This document shows positions 23,425 to 34,814 of a stretch of 64,000 nt of DNA, one piece after another. The notes under the pieces were generated by a model that made no database searches, had not been told where the DNA came from, and saw only the letters and a program-made list of their open reading frames with translations. Source of the DNA: Metallyticus violacea (taxonomy: Eukaryota > Arthropoda > Insecta > Mantodea > Metallyticidae); contig CM060846.1 of NCBI GenBank assembly GCA_030762175.1, forward strand, positions 235,229,512-235,293,511, given 5' to 3'. How positions within the stretch are numbered: position 1 is the stretch's first letter; the number at the start of each line of letters is the position of its first letter. Position numbers and translations under genes: made by a program.

Positions 23425-23595
23425 ACTAGATTACTGATGGTGAAACCATAGTGATAATGAAGGCAACAGCCCTTGAAAGATATCTTAGTAAGTGGATCAA
23501 AATTACTGAAATGTGAGTGGTTTCCACATTATAAATTGCAAAATTATAAAATATCTCCCTGTGAAAATTTCTGCTATTTAAAACTACACTTACCT
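23425..23595. repeat. Foldback repeat family (PLE-terminus type), half copy
   Basis: Contains GGTGAAACCATAGTGATAAT, then GAAGGCAACAGCCCTTGAAA, AGTAAGTGGA and GTGAGTGGTTTCC, with a tail CCCTGTGAAAATTTCTGC. These blocks are collinear with one arm of the repeats at 3,537-4,000 and 57,116-57,340. Only one arm is present. It sits 5' of PLE copy 2, as expected of a pseudo-LTR. Confidence 0.55.
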
Positions 23596-23978
23596 GTAAA
23601 TGTTTTGAAAATGACATTAAAATTTGGAGCAGCTGTTATATAACTACATTAAACAGAATAATTCTTTTACAGAATAGAAACATTTATCTATCAACTAAAA
23701 ATGTATGATATATGCAAACAAATTTTCAAAACAAACAATATTTAAGTGTTACAGCTCTCTATGTACATAAGAACCTGTAACTACATTGATTCATGATAAA
23801 ACATTCTTTCATCATGGAATTATGCTTTATAATGCATTACCCAAATTTTTTAAACATAATTTGGTATTTCCTACTTTCCAGAACTATAAAATTCCCATAC
23901 AGAATAGAATTGTTAATAAAATACATTTATAAATATCATTTATACTAATATATTTTAAATGTTTTTATTTAGTTACAA

Positions 23979-23980
<2 letters not shown>

Positions 23981-24032
<52 letters not shown>

Positions 24033-24040
24033 CAATAATT
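23981..24040 (+). repeat. Microsatellite (AAT)n
   Basis: About 17-18 uninterrupted AAT triplets ending in AACAACAAT. Confidence 0.95.
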
Positions 24041-24044
24041 TAAC

Positions 24045-25300
24045 TAAATGTTATTATAAATATCTCAGATACAGAAATCCTATTTTGATATTGTAAATTA
24101 AATATTATTACATAAATATAATTTCTGATAATGCTTGGCACTTGTAATTCAAATTATATAGGGTGAACAAAAGTCTAGTTGATTGACTGCTAATATTACC
24201 TTCAAGTTAATCCATAAGTCTTATGCTACTAAGCAAGGAAATTAATGATAACCATGTACAGTGTACAAAATGCATTCAAGTTAATTGCTCACCTAGTATT
24301 AAGAGCAAATAAAGAATAGAACAGCAACTTAATACAGCATTACTAAGTGTAGTGCTTGTTTTTCCATATTCAACCTTGTCATTGATAACTAAATAGTAGA
24401 GTATCCATACCATACCATACCATATGAGTATATCACTTAAATCTGTGGATCCAAAAATGAGTTTAGTAACTTTAAAAGTGTTAGTCTAAGTCCTGGATGT
24501 AGATTTTATCAGAAATTATTGCAATATGTACATTTGATGAAATTTTCATATTTCATGTTTACAAATTTTTATCTCAGGTGATGTTTGTCCTAATTAGTTA
24601 TTTTTTACATGCCCTTTATATTAAAATGCCATTTTAGAAAAAAATTCATCTTAATGCTAACTTTAAATTATTTACATCTAGAACAATTACAAAGTGGTAA
24701 TGTTTACATTTATACAAAAGCTCTATTAAATCAATGCAGAAAAGTTAGTTCACATATATTTGATTATTTGAAATATTCTCTGTGCAGAACGTGAGTGATA
24801 AGGTATCTTTATAATATTAACCTGAACTTATCTTTATTAGTATGCAGTTCCTTTATATATGATGGATGTGAATTAAATAATAAAGGGGTAGTAAAAACCT
24901 TCTTATAATGCTTGCAACTTGTTACTTGGTCTGTGTAAGTCATGCCTGCATCTGATTTCTTTACTGTGTAAGATTGAGTTTTTATGCATAATTCTAATTT
25001 TTCTACTAGAAATAAAAATACAGCTAATAATACTCGTAAGCTGATGGTAAAATTATAAATGTTTTGAATAGTGGTTTACAATGAATTTATCATTTTGCCC
25101 CTTCCATTATTCTTATTACTTCTTTTGAATAACACAAACCATTAATCCATAAGTTATTAAGGATTGGAAGTAATATACTATTTTTAGGATGCTCTTTCTC
25201 TTAAAATAAATTAATTGTCTGATTGCAAAACATGCTCAGCTTAGTTTGGATAAGATGTAATAAATATGGTCTTGTACTTATGAAGCTGTTGACATTGGAG
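24045..25300. other. No gene seen
   Basis: AT-rich intronic DNA without recognised coding or repeat signals. Confidence 0.5.
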
Positions 25301-25308
25301 TGGCAATA

Positions 25309-25446
25309 TAACCTAAACTTAGGTATTCATTTTCACATCAAACTCCACTCACTTACACAGAAGTAAGACGCATTTCCGGAGAATCTTATTTTTGTGTAAG
25401 TGAGTGCAGTTTAGTGTAAAAATGAATACATAAGTTTAGGCTAAAT
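25309..25446. mobile_element. Foldback MITE
   Basis: A 138-bp imperfect palindrome. The left arm runs TAAACTTAGGTATTCATTTT ... ACTCACTTACACA and the right arm returns TGTGTAAGTGAGTGCAG ... AATGAATACATAAGTTTAGG, around a short centre near ACGCATTTCCGGAGAATC. No coding capacity. Target duplication is not clear beyond a possible TA. Confidence 0.65.
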
Positions 25447-25449
25447 ACG

Positions 25450-26160
25450 GTCTTTCAAATTCATATTATTGTTTGTCATTAGACGAAGATATTCTATGTT
25501 ACTACATTCAATGATTTCATTGCATTCATATTACATCTTTAGGTCCGCAATGCTTATATTTTTTATGTGAATAGTATAGCAAACTACAATAGTGGCTGAT
25601 GCACTCTTCCAGAAAACTTTTTAACAGTCAAAGATCAAGCCCTTTTGGATTTATTGCATTAGTAGGCTTTATAGCTACATCCATAAATTCATAAGCAACT
25701 GCTCATGTTTTTTTTTTATCAATCCTTTCCCATGTGTTTAATTCTTTGGTTTTTGAACAGTTTTAAATAACTTCATCCCTTTTTCTATTTCATGGTTTTA
25801 TTCTAGCTCTTTATTCAATTTTATCACAAGACTACCTAAGTCAAACCAGATAACTGCCTACCCAACTTCTATGAATGATATGGATAATCGTTCGAGGAAA
25901 CATGTCCTGAGTAAATCTCATATAAGTGAAACCATAAAGAGTGTTTTAATTATTTCTACTTAGAATACATTATCAATGCTTGTTTCATTGTATTCATTTT
26001 GAATTTGAATTAATATTAAAATTATATATCTCTTTGGCCATAAAATTAATATATAAAATCAATAAATTTGAATTATTTCCTAAGACTTACTTAATTTATG
26101 TCTCCTTTTATTCTCTGATACATAATTATTGCATCCTAACTCAAATAACAATTGTCTCCT
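25450..26160. other. No gene seen
   Basis: AT-rich intronic DNA; the short open frames have no recognised motif. Confidence 0.5.
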
Positions 26161-26166
26161 AATGTA

Positions 26167-27458
26167 TATGAGGGTAGGGTATATAAGTTTCTGGCCTAAT
26201 CATTGTTTAGGTATGATAAAGACAAAAACTATATTTCACTTTTAAAAATAGTTACCCCTTATTGCAATATACTTTCTACATTTTCAAATTAACATTTCAA
26301 TCCCCCCCAAAATAATCAGATGTCTTGTCTGCAAAATAAACATAAACAGCATTCATCACTCCTTTTCAAACATAAAGTTCTTTTCTTGAAGGTCCTTCTT
26401 GAGTTTTGAGAAGAGGAAATAGTCACTGGGAACTAGACCTGGGCTGTAGGGTGGATTGTCGAACTCTTTGAAGTCACATTTATTCACAACTTTCTTTGTA
26501 ACAAGATCTGTGTGCATTGGCACATTGTTGTGAAGAAGGCACACACTACCACTCAGCTTTCCTTGCCTTTTATCTTTAATGGAAGCATGTAGTCTGTGTA
26601 GTAGATAAGCATAGTACTCCCCATTTATTGTGGTGTTCATTTCCTTGAAGTCAATGAAGAGTATTCCTTCACAATCCCAAAAGATTGTGGCCGTGATATT
26701 CTCAGTTGACTGAGTGATCTTGGCCTTTAGAGGGGGTGTTTTGTAAGGTTTACACCACTCCATTGATTCTCTTTTGAACAAGGGATCATAGTAGAGGACC
26801 CTAGTTTCATCTCCTATAACAATGGTTAGCTGTACTTTTCTTTCGTATCTATGATAGAACTCCAAAAAATGCCAGATAATAGTTGACTTATTGTTGCTTT
26901 TGGACTGACAAAAGAAGCCTAGTCACCCATCTTGCAATAACCTTATTCATGTCTAAATGTTCATGAATAATTTGAGGGACTATTGTTTTAGAAAGGCGCA
27001 ACCTTGCTGCTATTTCTGTAATTTTGAGCCACTGGTGTTCCATAATTTCTCTTTCCACAAGAGCAATGTTTTCAGGAGTGAGCACCTTCAAGAGCTGACC
27101 TACATACTCTTCATATTCAATGCTTTCCCGACTCATTTGAAAAAGTTTGGCCCGTTCTTTAACCTTAGAATATGAGGGGGATGTTTTACTCATATACACC
27201 ATTCAAGCCTGTTAACTTCATTAGCAGTAATTGCTTCTTTTGCAAAGAATATAATAACAGCTTAATACTCCATTTTGAACGTGTCAAAATCTTCTACACA
27301 TAGCCTTCTTTATACAATGATATCTGAACAACTAAACACTGCAGAGCAGAAGTTACTGGTGCAATTATTTACTTAACAGATAAGATATGATACCAGATAA
27401 TGATTTTGTGAAAGTGAAAATTCTTATCAGCCACACTGGAAACTTATGGACGTTACTT
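26167..27458 (-). mobile_element. mariner element, nearly complete
   Basis: About 1.29 kb bounded by candidate short inverted ends: TATAAGTTTCTGGCC near 26,182-26,196, and the reverse complement of CCACACTGGAAACTTATGG near 27,431-27,449. It encloses a minus-strand transposase in two frames. Length and layout fit mariner (about 1.3 kb). It is the youngest-looking DNA transposon in the window, since long open stretches survive. Confidence 0.7.
26356..27202 (-). pseudogene. mariner transposase, one frameshift and altered active site
   Basis: The first segment (27,202-26,888) holds the paired helix-turn-helix DNA-binding region: VLTPENIALVEREI, ITEIAARLRLSKTIVPQIIH, then ARWVTRLL. After a frameshift the catalytic segment (26,865-26,356) has VIGDETRVLYYD (first Asp), LLHNNVPMHTD where the second catalytic Asp is replaced by Asn, and PPYSPGLVPSDYFLF, which keeps the third Asp, about 34 residues on as in mariner D,D34D enzymes. 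The frameshift and the Asp-to-Asn change both predict no transposition. Confidence 0.85.
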
Positions 27459-27800
27459 TGTATGTATTTGGTTCTTATTTTTTCATTTTAAGTGATTGCT
27501 CATTCTCTCCTTTATGTCAGCATACTTACTGGCTTTACCAGTATTAGCATTACTTTGTTTTTTGTGATTATCATTATTGTTGTTGTTTAAGGCTATTATT
27601 TCATTGTTTTTTTTACCTAGTTTACACATTTGCAGTACTATTGCTGCCACTATAAATATTGTACTGTATGACACAGCTAGAATAAAATGAATTACTTTAT
27701 GCATCCTGAGTGAGAAAGTTTATAGCCTGTTTCCAAAAATAAGAAGGAAGATTTCTGATAATATAAAAGTAAATCTGATCTTAAATTGTTTCAATTGCAG

Positions 27801-27964
27801 GCGGACAAGTTTGTTCAAAACACTTTGACTGCAGTGATAGATTGAAAGATGAGAAGGATAATGATGATCCACAGATTAATTATCCAGCAAAGTACCCCAA
27901 ACACACTCATGCTGATGTACTCAAGGGCCATAAATTTATTGGAAAAGCAAAGCACAAGAAGGAG
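27801..27964 (+). CDS. IAP gene, exon with second half of BIR2 (degenerate)
   Basis: The acceptor TTTCAATTGCAG and donor GAG|GTAAGT are strong. The exon completes the split glycine codon of the 11,180 donor and ends in phase 0. It is collinear with the BIR core: GGQVCSKHFDC, RLKDEKDNDDP, then a K-Y-P-K stretch and ADVLKGHKFIG, with the D-D-P and the K-G-x-x-F-I tail in place. Expected zinc ligands are changed: the C-x2-C pair is spread to C-x5-C, the tryptophans are lost, the histidine site reads N-Y and the last cysteine aligns to His or Thr. It is open with no stop, so it can be translated, but it is unlikely to fold as a normal zinc BIR. Confidence 0.7.
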
Positions 27965-28050
27965 GTAAGTATTGTGGTACTGAAATTGTTTATACTTTAT
28001 AACATATGAGCATAATTTAAAATTAGCCAAACAGATTGAAGAATATAAAA

Positions 28051-28354
28051 ACAAACTTTTTGTTTGTCAGTGCAATTTTCTTATGGGCTGTTATGCCATG
28101 GTCTGCTGGAGATGAAATTTCCAGACATTTCATCCGCAACTACAGAAGACTTCTTCAGTAGCTTGGACCTAGCTTCCTCCATTGATTCACTGCATCTGAA
28201 TCATTGACCGTTAGTGTTGCTATATTTATAGTACCAGAGCTCTCAGCTGATTGGTCCAGGGCAAGCAGCGGTCGGTCGGCAGGTGGGAGGAGCCTAGCCT
28301 CTCCTGTGCTGCTGCTCTCTTGTGATAGGCTCTTTAACACAAACTTTTTGTTTG
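28051..28354. repeat. 16-bp target-site duplication pair around a 272-bp insertion
   Basis: ACAAACTTTTTGTTTG is present at 28,051-28,066 and again at 28,339-28,354, exactly flanking a GC-richer insert. Perfect 16-bp duplication indicates retrotransposition by target-primed reverse transcription. Confidence 0.85.
28067..28338 (-). mobile_element. Short non-coding retroelement, possibly a solo PLE terminus
   Basis: A 272-bp insertion with much higher GC than its flanks. On the minus strand it contains a CCAAT-type box (GGACCAATCAG), a TATA-type box (TACTATAAATATAGC) about 25 bp later, and near the 3' end CTGAAGAAGTC ... GGATGAAATGTCTGG. The last is laid out like a degenerate hammerhead core (CUGANGA, a GUC/GAU stem, GAAA, then GUCUG pairing with a downstream CAGAC). 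Similar motifs are known in PLE pseudo-LTRs. No protein; the small minus-strand open frame is incidental. Confidence 0.55.
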
Positions 28355-29225
28355 CTTAAAATAAATATCCTAAAGAGTACATGAATAAATGAGGTGTTTT
28401 TACAGGCTATATTTAAAATTAGGGAAAGAGAGGACTTTTCATCCCACCATCATCAAATACTATGAAATTGAGACCTCTTGAGCACCCACTTATATGGCAC
28501 TGCAAAGAGTTTCAGTGCTTTATTGTCTTATAAGAGTTGTATGTCCTGCCACTTGTAACACTAAAAATGAAATACTAAATGTACTATAAGAAATATTTAA
28601 TGATAAAAACTTCACAAGTGATTAGAATAATGTGCAGTACTTTTCTTAATAAATGCAAATAAAAATAAAATTTCTCTCCAAAGTGGTTCATATTTTACAG
28701 TTCATTAATCTCTTCCAATAACTTTCAAAGAGCTTCAGTATTAATTAAATCCGTGTGTATTTCTAAATTAATGCACTTTATACCACAAAATGACAAATTA
28801 CACATGATGCACATTCTTTAATATCAACACAGTTTAATGTTGCCACATAAAAGGTGAAATGAAATGAATTCTAATGATAAGAAGCCCATGTGATCGTGAG
28901 ATTTGTTACAGCTGTATTGCAATAACCTAAACCTGATATTAGCAAGATTTAACAAAGAACTCTTTCGTAACAAATATACTGATGCCTGATGAAACAAGAA
29001 CATGTTTTTTTGTGGCTGAATTCAATATATGTGCTGACTTAAATACATTATAAGGCCATGTTCAAGAAATCAAGTTATCTTATATTAGCAAGATTGTTTA
29101 AAACTCATTAGATACATATGTCACTCACCTAGATCTGTACTAGTATTGTTCTGGTGGATATAGTACAAACATTGGAAAGATGATATTCTATGATAATGGT
29201 TTTTTAACATTTAAATGATCTTTTT
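28355..29225. other. No gene seen
   Basis: AT-rich DNA of IAP intron 3 with no recognised feature. Confidence 0.5.
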
Positions 29226-29229
29226 TTAT

Positions 29230-29498
29230 TATTTATGGACATTCTTTAACAGCTCAGGTAATCCGCATCCCATTCAATTCAGGGTGGAAAATGGTTCATA
29301 ACTTTTGGTAAGAGGCCTCTTTTTTCAGGCTTGAGGTTCTTGATTGTGCCATAAATTCATGACATGGGATGAACAAAGGAAACCAAAATTCAGATTCAGA
29401 TTTTTGAGCCTGAATAAATCTATCTGTCCTGGCAGAGATTGAACCTGCAGTCTTGGGTTTAGGAGGCAAAAATGGTTACCACTACACCACCAGGACCG
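29230..29498 (-). mobile_element. tRNA-derived SINE family A, full-length minus-strand copy
   Basis: On the minus strand the head starts GTCCTGGTGGTGTAGTGG (A-box about 29,474-29,490), runs through an anticodon-loop-like CTCCTAA, and has GGTTCAATCTC (B-box about 29,436-29,447) before CCAGGAC. The first and last seven bases of the head, GTCCTGG and CCAGGAC, can still pair as an acceptor stem. Body and tail match the copy at 12,178. It is the best-preserved member here and suggests origin from a tRNA with a CCT-type anticodon loop, possibly tRNA-Arg. Confidence 0.85.
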
Positions 29499-30049
29499 AC
29501 ATAATTACATGATTGAAGAAAGCTGCACAAAAATGTCAAAAATGCTATTGTATATATGAAGGAAGTTAAAAATGAGAGGAAAGCTTCAACATTTTACATT
29601 CCCAAATTTTATCTTAATTCAAAAATTATTATTACACATGCTACTGAAAATATTGCCCTTATCCAGATAGGAAACAAATGTGGGTAAAAAAGTAATTTAT
29701 TTCCAAATAATTTTTGACATGCTTTTTGAAATTTTATAATAAAACTCCTTAGTAAGGAAATTTACCCTTTCACCCAGGAAAAAAATTGTAATATAGAACT
29801 TCTGCTTCCTTCACTAATAGAGTAAGAAAAATGTTCAGGGTACTAGTGTAGAAATACCTGTGATGATAGAAAGTGGAACTAACTGATACATTTGCAGCAA
29901 GAACTAGGTACAGTGCACAATATTAGAACAGCAGTCTTAACATTTGTCTTATATTTTACCTTGAGGAAATATGGGCGAAACAAAATCATGCATTAAAATA
30001 TATATTATCACAGATAAGTAGCACAGACATTTGGGTAGATACTCAGGGT

Positions 30050-30570
30050 AGAGTGGAATATTCTAATAAAGCATAACAAAAGGATTTCATAACTGACTAC
30101 ATTTATTTACTAAGAAATCACTTGGAATGTTCCTCCATTCTAGGATTTAGACTGTTGCTTTCCTTACCTTCAATAATGCTGCCAGTGCCAAAGTCACCAT
30201 TGCAGTTCCTAACTGTGCAGGGCACTGGATAGATTAGTTATGCTATCTTTTATTTCTGAGGTGCTCTATCTTTTGTTATTATATTCTAATGTCCTTCACT
30301 AAGACTATCCAACTATCTACCTTATTGACCATACTAATTAAGAAACCCTTCATTCTAGGATTAACACTGCTGCTCCTCTTACCTTTAGTAATGCTGTCAG
30401 CACAAATGCCACCCTTCCAGTTCCATACTCCAGGAGGCATGGTTTGGCCTATCCAGGCTACCTATGTCTCAGATGCTATGCCTTTTGGTTCTGACTAAGA
30501 CTTTGTTACTCATTACTATGACTAATCAACTATCTGCCTTATTGACCATATTTAAACAAGTCTTTTCCTT
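30050..30570 (+). repeat. Degenerate tandem repeat, unit about 215 bp
   Basis: ATTCTAGGATTTAGACTG ... CAATAATGCTGCCAGTGCC near 30,137-30,190 recurs as ATTCTAGGATTAACACTG ... TAGTAATGCTGTCAGCAC near 30,350-30,400. CAACTATCTACCTTATTGAC near 30,308 recurs near 30,527. This gives about two and a half diverged units. The family is not recognised. Confidence 0.5.
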
Positions 30571-31015
30571 TACAGAAATAGTTGACATCAATGATATGGC
30601 ACTATTCTGTTTTCAAAATGTTATTGATTTCTTTAAGTTATGAAATCTAGATTTGTCCATGTTTTCCAAGTCTTGAGAACATTCTTCACTGTCTATCTCT
30701 TCCTTAATAGAGCAAATTACCTAAATGAATAAACTGCATTTTAATCTGTGCTGGCCACGAAACAGCAGTTACCTATTACATTAGCTTAACATTTCTGACA
30801 TGAATTGTTTTTTCATCTACTTAAGCAATTGCAGAATAATATCCGAAATAATGGTCAGCTAAAAATGTTCTACATACCATAGAAATTTTCTAGTTTTGGG
30901 GATTTTTTGTTATGGCTTGTGACAATATAGCAGGATTTTTCCATAAATAGAGTTATTGCATACCTATTTTTTTAATTAATTCAGAATTTCTTTTTGACAG
31001 CAGATGAGTGGTAAA

Positions 31016-31480
31016 GGTAACCATTGAGTCCCTTTTCATTTATCCTCAAAGCCCAGTCCACCATTTGTTGTCGCTCTCAATTCCTAAAGCCCGTCCCCAT
31101 CCCTCTCCTAATCGGTCAGTTCCCTAAGCCATGACCCATCTGATAATTGGTCCAGGCATACTACCCACCTTCTTCCTCACTACTGTTTAGTCCTGACTCC
31201 ACCTTAGCTTAAAAACTCCTTCCAAACCCAGACCAGCATATTTTTCCTCTTGTTAACTGTAAAACCAGTTTCAGACCAGGAAAGGAAACAGATAAAGTTT
31301 TTTTTTTATTTTCACTTCCTTGTTAGCTGTAAAACTAGTTTCTTTCCAGGAAAGGAAATGGGTGATGTTTGCACTTGCTTGTTAGCTGTAAAATCAAGAA
31401 AGGAATGCGGTAATTTAAATAATTTTTTTTATTTTCACTTATTTATTCATATTCTTGAAGGATACAAGTCTATAGTTTAA
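31016..31480. repeat. Pyrimidine-rich segment followed by short tandem motifs
   Basis: 31,030-31,240 is unusually C/T-rich on the + strand and GC-richer than its flanks (AAAGCCCGTCCCCATCCCTC). On the minus strand it has a GGACCAATTATCAG box. From about 31,250 a motif of the form TTGTTAGCTGTAAAA...AGGAAAGGAA is repeated three times with changes. It lies just outside the Polinton remains and may be an LTR or PLE terminus or a simple repeat. Confidence 0.35.
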
Positions 31481-31589
31481 ATCATCACATTATAGAGAAC
31501 AAAATGCGAAACAATCTCTTTCGAAGATATAAAAGTACTTTGATTTGAGGCAGTGTTACATAATCTTTTACACCTTTTGTTGCTAAAAT

Positions 31590-32150
31590 CATTTTGCAAT
31601 TTGATGTAATATATTTTTGTTATATAAGATAAAGTTTTCTTCTACTCTTAAGACTGACTTAGAGGTTTTAGATGTGTATCTTGACAAGATTGCTGTTACT
31701 GGACCACAGGCAAAACTGTTCTTCAACGCACATTCACCACTGGCTGTTGCACAAGTGTTTTGCAACCTTGGGTACATAATTTAGCAATGTGGTGAAATAT
31801 TCTGATGAGAGAACAGGTCCTTCTTTTACTCCGCCGATTTCCGTGTAACTTCTCCGAGGATAATATCCAAAGCTGATGTATGGGGAGCAATTTTTGTAGA
31901 GGAAATAGAGTCTTCTAAGCAGGTTAGGTTTGGGAATGGTGGTTTGCACAAATTCATCCTTCTGTGCTCATGATGAAAACTGCAAATACATCAGCTGATA
32001 ACCACTTTCTTTATAGAGCTGCAAAAGACAATGCATTGAGCCTGTTAGAACTTTCAGTAGGACATCTGCTGTTAATTTTCTTAAGCTTTTGATGCTGCAG
32101 CCGCTTGAACATGTTTGCATCCAGAGTGAGTATTGGCAAATGTGATCCAA
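31590..32150 (-). pseudogene. Polinton-associated protein of unknown function, broken
   Basis: The minus strand holds short open stretches in overlapping frames. One (31,949-31,734) has an aromatic-rich block followed by YTEIGGVKEGPV and YVPKVAKHLCNSQW, and its sense continues in another frame below 31,740. I recall similar unnamed proteins encoded near capsid genes of Polinton-type elements, but cannot give a function. Multiple frameshifts. It is assigned mainly because it abuts the capsid genes on the same strand. Confidence 0.3.
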
Positions 32151-32569
32151 AGGTCATTTGATGATATAAATCTTCTCGTTTAGGGTAGTTAAATTCCCCA
32201 TCTAGATTAATAAAAGTTCTATCAGCTTATGCTGAGAGTATTGAACATTTATTGTTGGTGCAGGCATATATTGAGATGTGCCCAGATACTACCTCCTATA
32301 GTATTGTTTTAAGCATGCTATAAAGAATGTATCCATCATTGAAATGTATTCCATTTTGACTTTCTTTGTCATATCCTTCAAATTTACGATTACAAGATAC
32401 GTAGACACCCAAAATGGAATGTCTATACAAAATCTTTGCTAGCAATGGATAAGTCCTTAATTATTATTTCCTTGCTGTTGCTTCTGAGGGTCTCAAAGTC
32501 TTTCACTGGACTTCCTTCCTTAGCAGTTCCTCAGAGAAAACTGGCATGAAAACATAACAGTACTTACTT

Positions 32570-32863
32570 TTATACCGGGAAGGCATTGTTGTCCTCCTTT
32601 GCAATGCTAAAATTGGAACTTTTTTTGAACATCTCTTTGACTTTAACATCTAGATCATTGGGTTTGAACATTGCAACAAACTCATACATATTGTACCCTC
32701 TGGTGTACACAACAAGGTGTAGAGGCATGCGTATTATCCACACAGTTTGGAAAAGAAGTGTTGAAGTTAGCGATGATAAAATGTGTATTGGGGAATATTT
32801 GTCGAGATGAAGGTTTTCAGGAGTTTTATAAAGGGAGGGAGAGTATATGAATCCAAATACCAT
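32570..32863 (-). pseudogene. Unidentified Polinton-region open stretch
   Basis: A 97-codon open stretch directly downstream of the major capsid gene on the same strand, with EFVAMFKPNDLDVKVKEM near its end. The protein-like composition and position suggest an element gene. No family is recognised. Confidence 0.3.
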
Positions 32864-33039
32864 GTAGAAATCTTATATTTGAATGTAACATCAATCCATT
32901 GTGAACCAGGCAAACCTTAAGGATACAAGTTAATGATAAATGTTGATGGTTTGGTAAATTCTGTATGGAGCAAATGTGATAGACAAACTTCCTTGAAATA
33001 AGATATGCCTAATGCATTTTTATTTGCCGGGTGTTCATA

Positions 33040-34330
33040 GTTAGAAATATGTGTGAACTCCCTTGTCTTTGTCTGACTAGAATGGTCATTCACAATAAAT
33101 AGCACAGATGATGGGGTGTTTTGGCTTCTCTTTGAATTTTACCTCTATTTGAATATTTCCGTTGTTTAATAGAGAAGTATGACCAGAGTCGGCAGCCAAA
33201 TCAAATACAAAAGGACCCAATATATACATGTCATGGGTGATCTGTATTCCACTTTTAGTGTGATGCATGCCAGAAACTGAAAATAGCGTTTCATAGGCCG
33301 GTGTCGATGGGGATACTTTCCAATGGAATCTGTTGTCCTCTTGTTGTTCCATTCCATTATGTTTAATTTCGTATGGTTTGGGGTAGGAAGTTCCGGAGAA
33401 ATTTGTATTTCCTTATTATGCCAAAAAGAAGATTTCTGGACCCAGCACAGTATTATCTATAGATATGTTGCTTTGTCTGGCTCCAAAAGTGAACCATTGG
33501 ACATCACCGTGTGTTGTGTCGTATCTTGCTATCTTGTGTCCATTTTCTCTATAGCGTTGGAGTGTGCCAACAAAAAGCGGGGAGATGGCTTGAATGTTTT
33601 CACATAGAGATTGACATTGAGATAGGGAAACCTTCCTTTGGGATGTGCGCTGTTGCTCAGCAGGTAAAAGGATTCTTTTATCTTTTTTAATTTGATTTTA
33701 ATCATTACCTGGGAGCAGTAAAGTAGCCTCATCGAAAATATTCCCATGTAACTTACCAAACATAACGGACGACTGCTTTAAATGTTTTGCTCTTTTCATA
33801 TCATTTCTTCCAAACAGAGGTTTGGGTTTCTGGCTGCGAAAGTATTGTTGTTTGCAGTATCATCTACTTTTAGTCCAATAAGGGCAGTGTCGATGTATGA
33901 GAAAGCGTTGGTAAAGTGCCTTTTGGTTGCATCTTGACCGTTAATAATGTTTCTAGGTAGCTACGATAATGGTAAAGATCTTCGGAAGGAGTGATACTCC
34001 ATTTAAATTTACGCCCAGCTGACTAAATAATGCTTGAAGAAGATTATTAATTCCAGTCATTCTATCTCCATTTCCCAGATTTTTGCCATCCAATTTCACA
34101 AATTTTCCCCTTACAATCAAATGAACATTTAAGTCTACATAATGTTCATTATCTCCAGAAATAACAAATTCCAGTACTGATTGATCTACAGGGTTGATGG
34201 TTTTGTATAACCTAGTGAAGTTTCTGAGTACTGCCAATTGAACAGATTCTTTGCGAATATATGGGATTCAGATTTGGTACAGGCGATCATGGTGTCACCT
34301 GCGTCTACCAACCCACTGGTACAACTGCAA
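33040..34330 (-). pseudogene. Polinton major capsid protein (double jelly roll), broken
   Basis: Collinear pieces in several frames. The N-terminal jelly roll holds YVDLNVHLIVRGKFVKLDG, then NNLLQALFSQLGVNLNG (34,237-33,953). Next come a stretch with TNAFSYIDTA (about 33,880), KESFYLLSNSAHP and VKTFKPSPRFLLAHSNA (about 33,540-33,680), and the second jelly-roll end YILGPFVFDLAADSG with IQIEVKFKEKPKHP (about 33,100-33,230). The order agrees with the hexon-like capsid protein that forms the shell of Polinton/adintovirus particles. At least four frame breaks, so no capsid can be made. Confidence 0.75.
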
Positions 34331-34814
34331 TGCGCGCGATATTTATGAAAATATGTCTCTAGCTCTTTGCTTTTTCACTATTTTGTTTTTGGATTTAGGA
34401 GCTGGTTTCTTTTCTCAACCCTTTCTCTTTGCTGATTAAGTTTACCTACCTAATGTTTAGTAGTTTTTGTGACTCGATTGGCCACTATGCCCTTGACTTT
34501 TATGCCTGACTGTATCGTAGCAATGTCGGACATTAGTTTGTACCTATTGTGAGGGCTTCTCTGCCCAAAAAGTTTGCACCGGATAGGTGGATATACTTGA
34601 CATTAATGAAAAGACTCCCTAGGAAACTACCTAAAACTCTTCCATGCTAAACATATGGATTATCAATGTACAGGGGCCCGATATACTTCCCGAGATGTCC
34701 TGTTCATATCGTACAATTAGCGAACCCCTTTTTAAGTACCAAAGAGAGTTTTGTCCATTGCAATATATATGAATGGGAGTTGAGCCCTCTCCGCGGCAAT
34801 ACAGAGTGGGACTT

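Noticed and set aside
33323..33607. Plus-strand open frame in the Polinton
   Set aside because: Shadow of the minus-strand major capsid gene.
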